A stretch of DNA of 64,000 nucleotides, from assembly GCF_900460345.1 (NCBI RefSeq), contig NZ_UHHW01000002.1, positions 744,001-808,000 of the forward strand, read 5' to 3'. Shown here piece by piece: positions 36,058 through 44,887 of this stretch (positions are counted from its first letter, which is position 1; each line of letters starts with the position of its first letter). A model generated the notes under the pieces. The model was not told the origin of the DNA. It ran no database searches and worked only from the letters and a program-made list of their open reading frames with translations. Origin of the DNA: Trueperella pyogenes. Lineage in GTDB: Bacteria > Actinomycetota > Actinomycetes > Actinomycetales > Actinomycetaceae. The position numbers and the translations under genes were made by a program.

Positions 36058-36166
36058 CGGCATAAAACATGAATATGGGCTCTACCAGACCCGTATTTGA
36101 ATCGGTGGCCGGTATTTTCAAAAGAACTGTCGCGAGGTAGGCCATATTCTCAAAAGAACTGTCGGG
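36058..36166 (+). repeat. 109-bp dispersed repeat, copy B
   Basis: Ungapped match of copy A at 22076-22184, same orientation, about 14 kb away. The two inner TCAAAAGAACTGTCG copies are at 36118-36132 and 36150-36164. Flanking DNA is not shared. It lies between the HAD gene start and the end of rpmB. The 389-bp gap from 35994 to 36382 holds otherwise only the tandem duplication described separately and a T-rich stretch (on the minus strand) after rpmB. Confidence 0.75.
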
Positions 36167-36317
36167 TTGCCGATTAACGAAGCCCGCCCCTGAGCCCGTC
36201 TCAGCAGCTCACGAGCCCCGAACTCCCGCGCCCAACAACAAAAGTGACACTGACTCACAAAAAGAGTGCAAAAAGAAAGGGGGCAGATCCCAGATTGGGA
36301 ACTACACCCTTTCGCAT

Positions 36318-36373
36318 GCGGAGCTCTTCGCGCAACCGTTCCTCAGCGGAGCTCTTCACGCAACCGTTCCTCA
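36318..36373. repeat. 28-bp tandem duplication downstream of rpmB
   Basis: Two adjacent 28-bp units starting GCGGAGCTCTTC, at 36318-36345 and 36346-36373, differ at one position by eye (G/A). They lie directly after the rpmB stop (10 bp) and could be a replication-slippage product. No function is visible. Confidence 0.8.
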
Positions 36374-36382
36374 AGCAAGTGC

Positions 36383-36574
36383 TCAGATGTTGCGCGTCAC
36401 CTTGCCGGCTTTGAGACAGCTGGTGCACACGTTCAGGCGCTTCGGCGTACCTGCAACCAAGGCGCGAACGCGCTGGATGTTCGGGTTCCAACGACGGTTC
36501 GTGCGCACGTGGGAGTGCGACACAGACTTACCGAAACCAGGGCCCTTGCCGCAGACTTCACATACAGAGGCCAC
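36383..36574 (-). CDS. rpmB: 50S ribosomal protein L28
   Basis: A 63-aa ribosomal protein beginning MASVCEVCGKGPGFGKSVSH and ending CLKAGKVTRNI. Two CxxC pairs (CEVC and CTSC) mark it as the zinc-binding type of L28. It is divergent from recG with about 177 bp between starts. Actinobacteria often have a second, cysteine-free L28 used under zinc starvation; it is not in this window. Confidence 0.96.
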   Translation of the reverse strand: MASVCEVCGKGPGFGKSVSHSHVRTNRRWNPNIQRVRALVAGTPKRLNVCTSCLKAGKVTRNI

Positions 36575-36750
36575 GGTTATCTCCTTCGTTAGGTTGGCGA
36601 GCGCAGTCGCGCTCCTTAAAATTGCAACTTAAAAATGATAGCCGACTATGTGGGGCAAATCCAAAGCTTTGGGCCAGTGGTATTGCGCACGTCCCTATCG
36701 TCTACTCAGAAGTGTCGGAGGGGCGCGGTAACCTAGGCGTGGAGGTGGCA

Positions 36751-38964
36751 ATGTTTGAAGGGGCTGCTACGACAGCGGAATCATGGACTGCTTTGACGCG
36801 CCCGCTCGATCGCGTGCTCGGTTCTCGCTCGGCCGCGGCCCTTTCAAAGTTGGGCCTTGTGACGGTGGGGGATCTGCTGAACCACGTGCCCTTCCGCCTT
36901 GCCCGGCGCGGCGAATTGCTCCCGATTGAAGCGGTTCGCGATGGTGACTCGGTGACGGTAGTCGCGCGCGTGATCGACTCGCAAGTCCGTCCGATGCACG
37001 CACGCAGGGGCTTCATCTTGTCCGTCGTCATCTCTGACGGGGAACACACTCTTGATCTCGCATTTTTTGCCAAGTCCTCGCGCCCGCTTCACTTCCACGC
37101 TGCCAAACTGCGTCCCGGAACGCTTGCTACCTTCTCCGGCACTATCTCCTCCTACCGTGGCCAGCTTCAGCTTTCGCATCCCGAATATGAGGTAGTGGAC
37201 AGCGAGGCTGAGGTTGATCCCGGCAAGATCGCACAGCCGATCCCGATATATCACGCAGCTGCGAAGATGCCTAGTTGGAAGATTGAAAAAGCGGTAGCAG
37301 TCGCGCTTGCGTCCCTGACCACAGCAGATGTTCCTGAACCACTGCCAGCTGATTATCTGGCTGTGCACGGCCTGCCGGGGAGATTCGACGCCCTCAAGAT
37401 GGCCCATCAGCCCAATAGCGACGAGGAATGGTATGCGGCGCTCAAGCGCTGCAAGCATGAGGAAGCTTTCGTTCTTCAAGCTCTCCTTGCCCAGCGCGCA
37501 TCTGCGGCAATTTCGCATCCTGCACCGGCGCTAAGGCAGAGATCCGATGGCATTCTTGCCAACTTCGATAGCCGCCTTCCTTTCTCACTCACTGCGGGAC
37601 AGCGCAGTGTTGGGCAGGAGCTCGCCGGCGAACTCGCCGGTTCGATTCCTATGCGCCGTCTCCTGCAGGGAGACGTAGGCTCGGGTAAGACGGTCGTGGC
37701 GTTGCGGGCCATGCTCCAGGCTGTCGACGCCGGCAGGCAGGCCGTTCTAGTCGCACCCACAGAAGTGCTGGCCTCCCAGCACTTTGTCTCTTTCCAAAAG
37801 ATGCTTGGCGAGCTGGGAAGGGCGGGCCAGCTCCTTGCCGCTGAACAGGCCACCTCCATCGAGTTGTTGACAGGCTCGTTGTCTGCTGCAAAGAAGCGGC
37901 AAGCGCTGGCAAACATCGCCTCGGGAGCGGCAGGGATTATCGTGGGCACGCACGCCCTTTTTGAAGAACATGTCCAGATCCCCTTTCTCGGGCTCGTCGT
38001 CATTGATGAGCAGCATCGCTTCGGCGTCGATCAGCGCGATAGGCTGGCTGAAGGCGCTCATCTGCTCGTGATGACAGCCACGCCGATCCCGCGAACTATT
38101 GCCATGACGTCGTTCGGAGAGTTGCAGGTCTCCACGCTGCGAGAGCTTCCAGCCGGGCGCCGAAAAATCGCCACCAACCTCGTTCCCGCGCTCAATAAAA
38201 GGTGGACCGAAAGAGTGTGGGAGCGTGCCCGGGAGGAGATCGATGCCGGCGGTCGGGTGTACGTAGTCTGCCCACGTATTTCGGCCACGATAGAGGAAGA
38301 CCTCGCATCTTGCGAGCCCAACTTGGCCGAGCAGTTGGCTCTGGATTCCTTCGAGCCAACATCGGTCGAGGGCGCTCTTGATGAGCTGCGCACTAAACCC
38401 GTGCTAGCTGGCATCGAGCTCGGTTATGTTCATGGCAGGCTTGATGCGGACGCGAAGGCGCAAGCCATGGCGGATTTCGCCAGCGGGCGTACGCCGCTGT
38501 TGGTATCGACCACCGTTATCGAAGTGGGAGTCGATGTGCCCGAAGCGACGATGATGGTTATCCTCGACGCCGAGCGCTTCGGGCTCTCCCAGCTGCACCA
38601 ATTGCGCGGACGCGTCGGCCGTGGAGAGCGTGAATCTCTCTGCCTGGCCATCCACCATTGCACCGATGGTACGCTCGCCTACGAACGCCTCAAAGCTTTT
38701 GCTGCCACGAGCGACGGTTTCGCCCTCGCTGAGAAGGATCTCGATCTGCGCAGCGAAGGAAACGTTTTGGGGGCAGCGCAAAGCGGGCGATCCTCGTCGT
38801 TGAAATTTGTACGGGTGCGCGAGGATGAAGCTATTATTGCCAGCGCGCGGCAGGCGGCGCGTGAACTCGTAGCCGTGGACCCAGATCTTGCGGCTCACCC
38901 TGCGCTACGTGCAGCCATTGAAGCAGTCAACTCTGAATCAACCGACTACCTGGAGAAAACATGA
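36751..38964 (+). CDS. recG: ATP-dependent DNA helicase RecG
   Basis: Branch-migrating helicase that remodels stalled forks and Holliday junctions. The 737-aa protein has an N-terminal wedge/OB domain (VTVGDLLNHVPFRLARRGEL), Walker A LLQGDVGSGKTVVALRA, DEQHRFGVDQR as motif II, MTATPIPRTIAM and QLRGRVGRGERESLC as motif VI. The ATG at 36751 is preceded by GGAGGT at an ideal distance; the upstream in-frame extension covers the promoter. It starts a chain of genes that overlap or abut to mutM. Confidence 0.96.
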   Translation: MFEGAATTAESWTALTRPLDRVLGSRSAAALSKLGLVTVGDLLNHVPFRLARRGELLPIEAVRDGDSVTVVARVIDSQVRPMHARRGFILSVVISDGEHTLDLAFFAKSSRPLHFHAAKLRPGTLATFSGTISSYRGQLQLSHPEYEVVDSEAEVDPGKIAQPIPIYHAAAKMPSWKIEKAVAVALASLTTADVPEPLPADYLAVHGLPGRFDALKMAHQPNSDEEWYAALKRCKHEEAFVLQALLAQRASAAISHPAPALRQRSDGILANFDSRLPFSLTAGQRSVGQELAGELAGSIPMRRLLQGDVGSGKTVVALRAMLQAVDAGRQAVLVAPTEVLASQHFVSFQKMLGELGRAGQLLAAEQATSIELLTGSLSAAKKRQALANIASGAAGIIVGTHALFEEHVQIPFLGLVVIDEQHRFGVDQRDRLAEGAHLLVMTATPIPRTIAMTSFGELQVSTLRELPAGRRKIATNLVPALNKRWTERVWERAREEIDAGGRVYVVCPRISATIEEDLASCEPNLAEQLALDSFEPTSVEGALDELRTKPVLAGIELGYVHGRLDADAKAQAMADFASGRTPLLVSTTVIEVGVDVPEATMMVILDAERFGLSQLHQLRGRVGRGERESLCLAIHHCTDGTLAYERLKAFAATSDGFALAEKDLDLRSEGNVLGAAQSGRSSSLKFVRVREDEAIIASARQAARELVAVDPDLAAHPALRAAIEAVNSESTDYLEKT

Positions 38965-39527
38965 CAAGAATCGTGGCAGGCACCGCCGGCGGGCGAAACT
39001 TACGGGTGCCCAAGGCCGGCACCCGGCCGACATCGGAGCGAGTCCGTGAAGCCATGTTTTCCCGGCTCGATCATTACGGATACATAGAGGACTGCGCGGT
39101 CCTTGACCTCTACGCAGGCTCGGCCGCCCTCGGGCTCGAGGCTAAATCGCGCGGCGCTCGTCGCGTCGTCAGCGTGGAGGCGAGCCGTGCGGCGGCCGAC
39201 GTCGCGCGGTCCAACGCTGCCTCCACGGGCCTGGCCATCGACGTCGTGCCCATGCGGGCCGAGACCTACCTCGCGAGCGAGCCGAGCGAGAAATTCGATA
39301 TCGCGTTCCTTGACCCGCCTTATGACGTTGCCGAATCAGACCTCGCCCTTGTGCTTGAACTGCTTGTGCCGCATTTGGCAGAGGACGCGATGGTCGTAGT
39401 TGAACGAGACAAGCGCTCGCCAGAGCCCACATGGCCGCACGGGCTCGAACTAGATCACGACCGCATATGGGGAGATACCCGCGTGTGGAGCGCGTTGAAG
39501 GTCGGTGAGGGTAGAATAGACGCATGA
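38961..39527 (+). CDS. rsmD: 16S rRNA m2G966 methyltransferase
   Basis: S-adenosylmethionine-dependent methyltransferase that modifies G966 (E. coli numbering) in the 30S subunit. The 188-aa product starts RIVAGTAGGRNLRVPK, has RPTSERVREAMFS, the SAM-binding VLDLYAGSAALGLEA and the catalytic FLDPPYD. It overlaps recG and coaD by 4 nt on each side (ATGA), showing tight coupling. Confidence 0.96.
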   Translation: MTRIVAGTAGGRNLRVPKAGTRPTSERVREAMFSRLDHYGYIEDCAVLDLYAGSAALGLEAKSRGARRVVSVEASRAAADVARSNAASTGLAIDVVPMRAETYLASEPSEKFDIAFLDPPYDVAESDLALVLELLVPHLAEDAMVVVERDKRSPEPTWPHGLELDHDRIWGDTRVWSALKVGEGRIDA

Positions 39528-39997
39528 CACTAGCGGTATGCCCCGGATCCTTCGATCCGCTCACACTCGGACACATGGATGTGATCAGGCGGGCGCGTGC
39601 AATGTTTGACGAAGTAATAGTTGCTGTCGGCCACAACGCCAAGAAAACCTACCTGTTCAGCATCGAGGAACGCGTGGAGCTTGCACGCCAGGCGCTCGCG
39701 GATATCGACGCGGTGCGGGTGGAGGCCACTACAGGGCTCATTGCCGAGTTCGCGCAAAAGCAGGGTGCGGCGGCAATCGTCAAGGGGTTGCGCGGCGGGG
39801 CGGATTACGACGCCGAACAGGCGATGGCCTTGCTCAATCGGCATCTTTCCGGGATTGAGACGGTCTTTGTTATGGGCGATCCCGCCCTGGCTCACATCGC
39901 TTCCTCCTTCGTGAAGGAAATCGCTTCCTACGGAGGTAGAATCGACGATCTGGTCGCGCCGAATGTTGCGCGCGCACTGAGGAAGGTCAACTCATGA
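39524..39997 (+). CDS. coaD: Phosphopantetheine adenylyltransferase
   Basis: Transfers AMP from ATP to 4'-phosphopantetheine, the penultimate step of coenzyme A synthesis. The 157-aa protein has the nucleotidyltransferase motif CPGSFDPLTLGHMDVI and the late VKGLRGGADYDAEQ and SSSFVKEI-like ASSFVKEIASYGG segments. Length is typical. It overlaps rsmD and the following coiled-coil gene by 4 nt. Confidence 0.97.
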   Translation: MTLAVCPGSFDPLTLGHMDVIRRARAMFDEVIVAVGHNAKKTYLFSIEERVELARQALADIDAVRVEATTGLIAEFAQKQGAAAIVKGLRGGADYDAEQAMALLNRHLSGIETVFVMGDPALAHIASSFVKEIASYGGRIDDLVAPNVARALRKVNS

Positions 39998-40500
39998 ATG
40001 AACAAGGTGAATCACTCCTTGAAATCCTCGACGAGCTCGTAGAGATTGTCGGCAACGCCAAGTCCCTGCCGATGTCGGCCTCGGTGATGGTCAACCGCTC
40101 CGAGCTACTCGACCTGCTCGAAACTGCGCGCGATATCGTGCCAGCTCAGATCGTGGAAGCGGACGCGGTTTTGCAACAGGCCTCCGCAGTTTCTGAAGGC
40201 GCTCGACAGGAGGCAGCCACGATTCACGAGCATGCCCATGCTGAGGCAGAGACGATCATTGCCGAAGCCCGTGAACAAGCCTCGCGCCTTGTGGCTCAGG
40301 ATCAGATCACCATCGCGGCCAAGTCTCAGGCGACCCGCATCCTCGATGAGGCTCAGACGAGGGCCGAGTCGCTCAAACGCGGCGCGGACGACTACGCCGC
40401 CACCACCCTTGACCAGCTGTCAGAGGAACTGGGCGGTCTGCTCGAACAGATCGCCGCCGGCCGCGCTCACCTTGCTCATCGCCTGGAGGAGGATCGATGA
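39994..40500 (+). CDS. sepIVA: SepIVA-like coiled-coil protein
   Basis: A 168-aa DivIVA-related protein. The N-terminal part ESLLEILDELVEIVGNAKSL and SASVMVNRSELLDLL is the conserved start, followed by an extended Ala/Glu-rich coiled coil from about residue 55 to the end. This matches mycobacterial SepIVA (Rv2927c), a septum-associated factor controlling cell-envelope synthesis, as I recall it. Its position before the YceD gene, rnc and mutM is also that of Rv2927c. It overlaps both neighbours by 4 nt. Confidence 0.85.
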   Translation: MNEQGESLLEILDELVEIVGNAKSLPMSASVMVNRSELLDLLETARDIVPAQIVEADAVLQQASAVSEGARQEAATIHEHAHAEAETIIAEAREQASRLVAQDQITIAAKSQATRILDEAQTRAESLKRGADDYAATTLDQLSEELGGLLEQIAAGRAHLAHRLEEDR

Positions 40501-41063
40501 CCAGCCCCTATGTCGTGTCGATTATCGACCTACCCCGCACTGAGGGTGCCCAGCGCGATCTGCACACCGAGCTGCCCGCGCCGGTAGACTGCGGCGTCCC
40601 GCTCATCGGCGTGCCCGAAGGGGAGCCGATTGATGTTGATCTGCAACTCCAGTCCGTATCCGAGGGCGTGTTGGTACAAGGTCAGCTTCATACTACTGCT
40701 TACGGTCAATGCGCTCGGTGCTTGCGCGATATCGCAAGGCCGATGGACGAAATGGTCGCTGAGCTCATCTTCTACCCGGAAAGTCGCAAAGCACTCCTCG
40801 ATGAGGGGGATGAGGAAGCCGAAGACATGCCGGTCATCGTTGACGATCAGATTGACATGGAACCTATTGTCCGCGACTGCCTCGTCTTGGCGATGCCGTT
40901 GAGTCCACTTTGCCGTCCCGATTGCCAAGGGTTGTGCTCAGAGTGCGGCCAGCCGTGGGAAGACTTGCCGGATGACCACACCCACGAAGTCTTTGACCCG
41001 CGTTTCTCTGCCCTCGATGCGCTGGCTGCTCAGTTGGCGGCTGAGGAGGAAAGGCGTGCATAA
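40497..41063 (+). CDS. YceD-family protein (DUF177)
   Basis: A 188-aa protein of the YceD/DUF177 family, associated with 23S rRNA accumulation in other bacteria. The conserved CxxC (QCARCLRD) and the C-terminal metal-binding-like LCRPDCQGLCSECG are present, separated by an acidic loop (DEGDEEAEDMP). rpmF, which follows this gene in many bacteria, is absent, and rnc follows directly, as in mycobacteria. It overlaps the rnc GTG start by 8 nt. Confidence 0.92.
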   Translation: MTSPYVVSIIDLPRTEGAQRDLHTELPAPVDCGVPLIGVPEGEPIDVDLQLQSVSEGVLVQGQLHTTAYGQCARCLRDIARPMDEMVAELIFYPESRKALLDEGDEEAEDMPVIVDDQIDMEPIVRDCLVLAMPLSPLCRPDCQGLCSECGQPWEDLPDDHTHEVFDPRFSALDALAAQLAAEEERRA

Positions 41064-41736
41064 GCCGGTCACGCCGCGGGAGATTGACGCCTGGGGCGCC
41101 ACGATTGCTGCGGACTACCTGGAGGCGGCCCTCACGCATCGGTCGTGGGCCTACGAACACGACGGCGAGCACTTGGAGCGCCTGGAATTCCTCGGCGATT
41201 CGATTCTTGGCGCGGTCGTAGCCGCTTACATCTTCGCCCAGTCTCCGGAGCTGGACGAGGGGGACATGTCGAAGATCAAAGCGGCCGCCGTCTCCGAACG
41301 TTCGCTCGCACAGATAGCTCGTCGTCTCCGCCTCGGTGACTTTATTAAACTCGGCCGCGGTGAGGAGATGTCCGGGGGGCGGGATAAGGACTCGATCCTG
41401 GCTGACACCGTAGAAGCACTGATCGGTGCCACTTTCCTTACCCACGGCGTGGAAGTGACGAACGACGTCGTGCTGCGCCACCTCATCGTGCAAATTGAGG
41501 CCGCAGCTAAGATGGGACCCGCCCTTGATTGGCGCACTGCTTTCGAAGAAAAAGCGCGGTCTTTGGGCATCACGGGCAATCTGACCTATGAGATTGTTGG
41601 CGAAGGCCCCGATCACGCGCGTGTCTATACCGCGTCGGTATTCATTGACGGCCAGAAGCGGGGCACCGGCGTCGCCACCTCCCAAAAGCAGGCCAAGCTT
41701 GAGGCGTGCAAGGATGCCTACCATTTGCTGGATTAA
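41056..41736 (+). CDS. rnc: Ribonuclease III
   Basis: Double-strand-specific endoribonuclease for rRNA precursor processing. The 226-aa enzyme has ALTHRSWAYEHDG, the catalytic signature ERLEFLGDSILG with the acidic residues, then DTVEALIGATF, and a C-terminal double-stranded RNA-binding domain (DWRTAFEEKARSLGI ... ATSQKQAKLEACKDAYHLL). The GTG start at 41056 has GAGGAAAG just upstream and overlaps the YceD gene. An earlier in-frame ATG at 40972 would only read through the YceD gene in another frame. Confidence 0.95.
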   Translation: MHKPVTPREIDAWGATIAADYLEAALTHRSWAYEHDGEHLERLEFLGDSILGAVVAAYIFAQSPELDEGDMSKIKAAAVSERSLAQIARRLRLGDFIKLGRGEEMSGGRDKDSILADTVEALIGATFLTHGVEVTNDVVLRHLIVQIEAAAKMGPALDWRTAFEEKARSLGITGNLTYEIVGEGPDHARVYTASVFIDGQKRGTGVATSQKQAKLEACKDAYHLLD

Positions 41737-42645
41737 ATGCCTGAGTTACCTGAAGTTGAGACGATCCGCATCGGCCTAGAGCCGATCGTTGTGGGTGCGA
41801 CGGTGGAAGAGGTCGAGGTGCTCAATGGGCGGGCTGTTCGCCGCGCTTCCGCCGGGCTAGCTCCTATCCTCGGGGCCAGGTTTGAGGCAGTGGCGCGGCG
41901 CGGCAAATACCTGTGGTTCGACGCCGGTGATGTAGCACTTGTCGCCCATTTGGGCATGTCTGGGCAATTCCGTGTGGGAGGCAGCGAGAACCCACACCGG
42001 CGCGCCTCACTCTTTTTCGCGGGTGGCTCCAGGTTGGACTTTGTGGATCAACGCACGTTCGGTCATCTGCTACCGGATGCGTTTGTGCCCACCCCGGATG
42101 GCCAGCTTGCCGGGTGGGGGAGCTTGGCAGCGCGCATTCCACAGTCCGTGGCGCATATCGGACGTGACCCGCTTGACCCTGCGTTTGACCTTGAGACGGT
42201 AATTCGGCGTGTTCGCAGCAAACACACTGAGATCAAACGCGTCCTTCTCGACCAGTCGGTAGCCTCTGGTATCGGGAACATTTACGCCGATGAAGCGCTA
42301 TTTCTTGCCGGTGTCCATCCGCGGCGGTTGACCGACCGGATGTCGCTAGCAAAGATACGTGCCGTCTACCTGGCGGCGATTGACGTGATGACCAGCGCGA
42401 TTGAGGCGGGAGGCACGTCGTTTGACTCCATGTACGTCAACGTCAACGGTACTTCTGGCTATTTCGAGCGCTCATTGAACGTCTACGGGCGCGCCGACTT
42501 GCCCTGTTATGTGTGTGGAACTCCGATTAAGCGCGAACCTTTCATGGGGCGCTCCTCCCATTTTTGCCCGACCTGTCAAAAGCCACGAAATATCCGGCAG
42601 CCCACTCTCCGAGCCGCCGTGAAAGTTCGCTCTGTATCGGGCTAA
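41737..42645 (+). CDS. mutM: Formamidopyrimidine-DNA glycosylase
   Basis: Base-excision enzyme that removes 8-oxoguanine and other oxidised purines. The 302-aa protein begins PELPEVETIRIGL, with the catalytic Pro after Met1. It has VAHLGMSGQFRV, the helix-two-turn-helix GIGNIYADEALFLAG, and a zinc finger CYVCGTPIKREP...CPTCQK. It starts on the base after the rnc stop, and is the last gene of the recG operon before the response regulator, which begins 9 nt later. Confidence 0.96.
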   Translation: MPELPEVETIRIGLEPIVVGATVEEVEVLNGRAVRRASAGLAPILGARFEAVARRGKYLWFDAGDVALVAHLGMSGQFRVGGSENPHRRASLFFAGGSRLDFVDQRTFGHLLPDAFVPTPDGQLAGWGSLAARIPQSVAHIGRDPLDPAFDLETVIRRVRSKHTEIKRVLLDQSVASGIGNIYADEALFLAGVHPRRLTDRMSLAKIRAVYLAAIDVMTSAIEAGGTSFDSMYVNVNGTSGYFERSLNVYGRADLPCYVCGTPIKREPFMGRSSHFCPTCQKPRNIRQPTLRAAVKVRSVSG

Positions 42646-42654
42646 GATGAACCA

Positions 42655-43299
42655 GTGAGCACTTCAGATATTTCAGTGATGATCATTGACGACCACGAGG
42701 TTGTCCGCCGCGGGATCGCCGAGGTTGTCGACCGTGCCGATGGCTTGGCTGTCGTGGCCGAGGCCGGATCGGTAGGAGAGGCCGTGCGTCGCGCGGGTCT
42801 CATGTCTCCGCAGGTTGCGCTCGTTGATCTGCGCCTTCCAGACGGTACAGGCATCGACATCATCCGCGAGTTTCGCGAAATCGTGCCAGATACTAAAGCG
42901 ATCGTGCTGACGTCATTTGATGACGACGACGCGCTCGCCGAGGCACTTGACGCAGGCGCGAAGGCCTATCTGCTCAAATCTGTGCGCGGTGCAGAGATCA
43001 CCGAAGTGATTAAAGCGGTGGCGGCGGGGCGTGTGCTCTTAGACGAGCGGACGGTCACCCGGCGTCGTGCTGACCACGCGGATCCGACCGCGAACCTCAC
43101 CCCGTCTGAGCGCAAGGTGCTAGATCTTATCGGCGATGGGCTGTCCAACCGAGAGATCGGCGAGAAGCTCGGAGTGGCAGAGAAGACGGTGAAGAACCAC
43201 ATCACGTCGCTGCTGTCGAAGATGGGAATGCAGCGGCGAACGCAGGTGGCGGCGTGGGTCGCAGGCCAGCGTGCGGCTGGTTGGCGAAACCAGAATTAG
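42655..43299 (+). CDS. NarL/LuxR-family response regulator (DevR/DosR-like)
   Basis: A 214-aa two-component regulator. The receiver domain has the acidic pair in MIIDDHEVV, phospho-acceptor Asp58 in VALVDLRLPDG, Thr86 (VLTSF) and Lys108 (YLLKSVRG). The C-terminal LuxR helix-turn-helix is LTPSERKVLDLIGDGLSNRE...VAEKTVKNHITSLLSKM. The GTG at 42655 is chosen because it gives a normal N-terminus (VSTSDISVMIIDD). No kinase gene is adjacent; the only histidine kinase in the window, of the matching DevS type, is at 49128-50780. It may be co-transcribed with mutM. Confidence 0.92.
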   Translation: MSTSDISVMIIDDHEVVRRGIAEVVDRADGLAVVAEAGSVGEAVRRAGLMSPQVALVDLRLPDGTGIDIIREFREIVPDTKAIVLTSFDDDDALAEALDAGAKAYLLKSVRGAEITEVIKAVAAGRVLLDERTVTRRRADHADPTANLTPSERKVLDLIGDGLSNREIGEKLGVAEKTVKNHITSLLSKMGMQRRTQVAAWVAGQRAAGWRNQN

Positions 43300-43304
43300 T
43301 CATG

Positions 43305-43343
43305 AAATGGGAGCAGATCCTAAGCTTGGATCTGCTCCCATTT
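43305..43343. terminator. Bidirectional terminator between the response regulator and ahpF
   Basis: AAATGGGAGCAGATCC (43305-43320) and GGATCTGCTCCCATTT (43328-43343) form a perfect 16-bp stem with a 7-nt loop, flanked by A-rich and T-rich ends, ideal for convergent genes. A related hairpin built from a similar (G)AGCAGATCC-type stem follows hup (1643-1680), and another ends the window's last plus-strand gene (63741-63777). Confidence 0.92.
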
Positions 43344-43351
43344 TGTATGCG

Positions 43352-44887
43352 CTAGTTGCGGATGAGGTAGTTGAAGGCGCTCAACGAGGCGTTGGCGCCC
43401 GCGCCGAGTGCGATGACAATCTGCTTATGCGGAATGTCGGTGACATCACCGGCTGCGAACACACCTTCCATGGAGGTGGCATTATCGGCGTCGATGACGA
43501 CCGAGCCACGGTTCATGTTGAGGGTGCCTTCGAGCCATTCGGCGTTCGGAACGAGCCCGATTTGGATGAAGATGCCGTTGACCTCGAGGTCGGTAGCGAC
43601 GCCGTCGGCTTTGCGATATGTCAGCCCGGTCATTTCCTCGCCGTCGCCGCGGATCGATTCGAGCGTGGCCGAGGTGATGACGGTGGTGTTCTCGAGCTCG
43701 TCGAGCTTGTCCACGAGGATCTTGTCCGCGTTCAGGTGCGGGGTAAATTCGAGGACGGTCACGTGACTGGCTATGCCTGCGAGGTCGATCGCGGCCTCGA
43801 TCGCCGAGTTGCCACCGCCGAGCACCGCGAGCGGTTTGCCTGCGAAGAGCGGGCCGTCGCAGTGCGGACAGAAGGAGACTCCGCGGTTGCGGTACTCCTC
43901 CTCGCCGGGCACTCCAGTGGTGCGGAAGCGGGCGCCCGTCGCGATGAGGACGGACTTGGCTCGAAGGCTGACCCCGCCCTCGAAATCGACGACGAGCGGC
44001 GAGGCGGCATCCGGGCGGTGCAACTTGGTCGCACGCAAGTTGCGCATGACGTTCACGCCATACGATGACATATTGGACGCAAGCTGGTTGCCCAACTCCG
44101 TACCACGAATCATGTCGATGACGCCGAGGTTCGCGATAGAATCCGTATCGAGTACCTGGCCTCCGACATTGTGCGTTGCGACGCCAACATTGAGCCCCTT
44201 GCGTGCGGCATAAATCGCGGCGCTGGAGCCTGCCGGGCCACCACCTACAATGAGGAGATCGAAGGGGGCCTGCTCGTTGAGCCGTGCTAAATGGGCAGAG
44301 GAATCGGTGATTTTCGCCAGGATTTCCTCGAAACCGCGCCGACCCTGGTCAAAGAGCTCACCGTTTCGGTAGATCGTGGGGACGGCTTTGATGCCGAGCT
44401 CGTTGACCTCGTCCTGGAAAGCACTTCCTTCTACAGCGGTGTGCCGGATTTTCGGGTTAAGGATCGACATCGCATTCAACGTCTGAACCACGGTGGGGCA
44501 GTTCTGACACGTCAGGGACATGTAGGTGACGAAGTCGTGTTCGTCCTCGATGGCCATGATCTGCTCGACGATCGCCTCGTCGGCCCGCACTGGATGTCCA
44601 CCTACTTGGACGAGTGCCAGCATGAAACTTGCGAACTCCTCGCCCATGGGAACGCCCGCGAAACGCACGGAAACATCCGTCCCCGCGCGCGTGATGGCGA
44701 ATGAGGGCGTGCGTGGGTGTGGAACCTCGCGCCAGGAGACAAGCTCACTTTGGCCGGCGACCTCTTCCAACAGCTCACGCAGCTTCGTTGAGCGCTCCGA
44801 AGCGTCTAGCGATGCCTCGAGAACGACGGGAAGCTTGACGTTTGTCAGCAGTTGCTTGACTTGAGCCAGCGCGTTGGCATCGAGCAT
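43352..44887 (-). CDS. ahpF: Alkyl hydroperoxide reductase subunit F
   Basis: FAD-dependent disulfide reductase that regenerates AhpC. The 511-aa protein has the tandem thioredoxin-like N-terminal domain with the redox pair in SLTCQNCPTVV, the FAD motif LLIVGGGPAGSSAAIYAARKG, the second redox centre GVSFCPHCDGPLFAGK and an NAD(P)H-binding VLGGGNSAIEAAIDL. The ATG at 44887 overlaps the ahpC stop by one base (TAATG); the longer in-frame reading to 44956 would lie within ahpC. Confidence 0.95.
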   Translation of the reverse strand: MLDANALAQVKQLLTNVKLPVVLEASLDASERSTKLRELLEEVAGQSELVSWREVPHPRTPSFAITRAGTDVSVRFAGVPMGEEFASFMLALVQVGGHPVRADEAIVEQIMAIEDEHDFVTYMSLTCQNCPTVVQTLNAMSILNPKIRHTAVEGSAFQDEVNELGIKAVPTIYRNGELFDQGRRGFEEILAKITDSSAHLARLNEQAPFDLLIVGGGPAGSSAAIYAARKGLNVGVATHNVGGQVLDTDSIANLGVIDMIRGTELGNQLASNMSSYGVNVMRNLRATKLHRPDAASPLVVDFEGGVSLRAKSVLIATGARFRTTGVPGEEEYRNRGVSFCPHCDGPLFAGKPLAVLGGGNSAIEAAIDLAGIASHVTVLEFTPHLNADKILVDKLDELENTTVITSATLESIRGDGEEMTGLTYRKADGVATDLEVNGIFIQIGLVPNAEWLEGTLNMNRGSVVIDADNATSMEGVFAAGDVTDIPHKQIVIALGAGANASLSAFNYLIRN

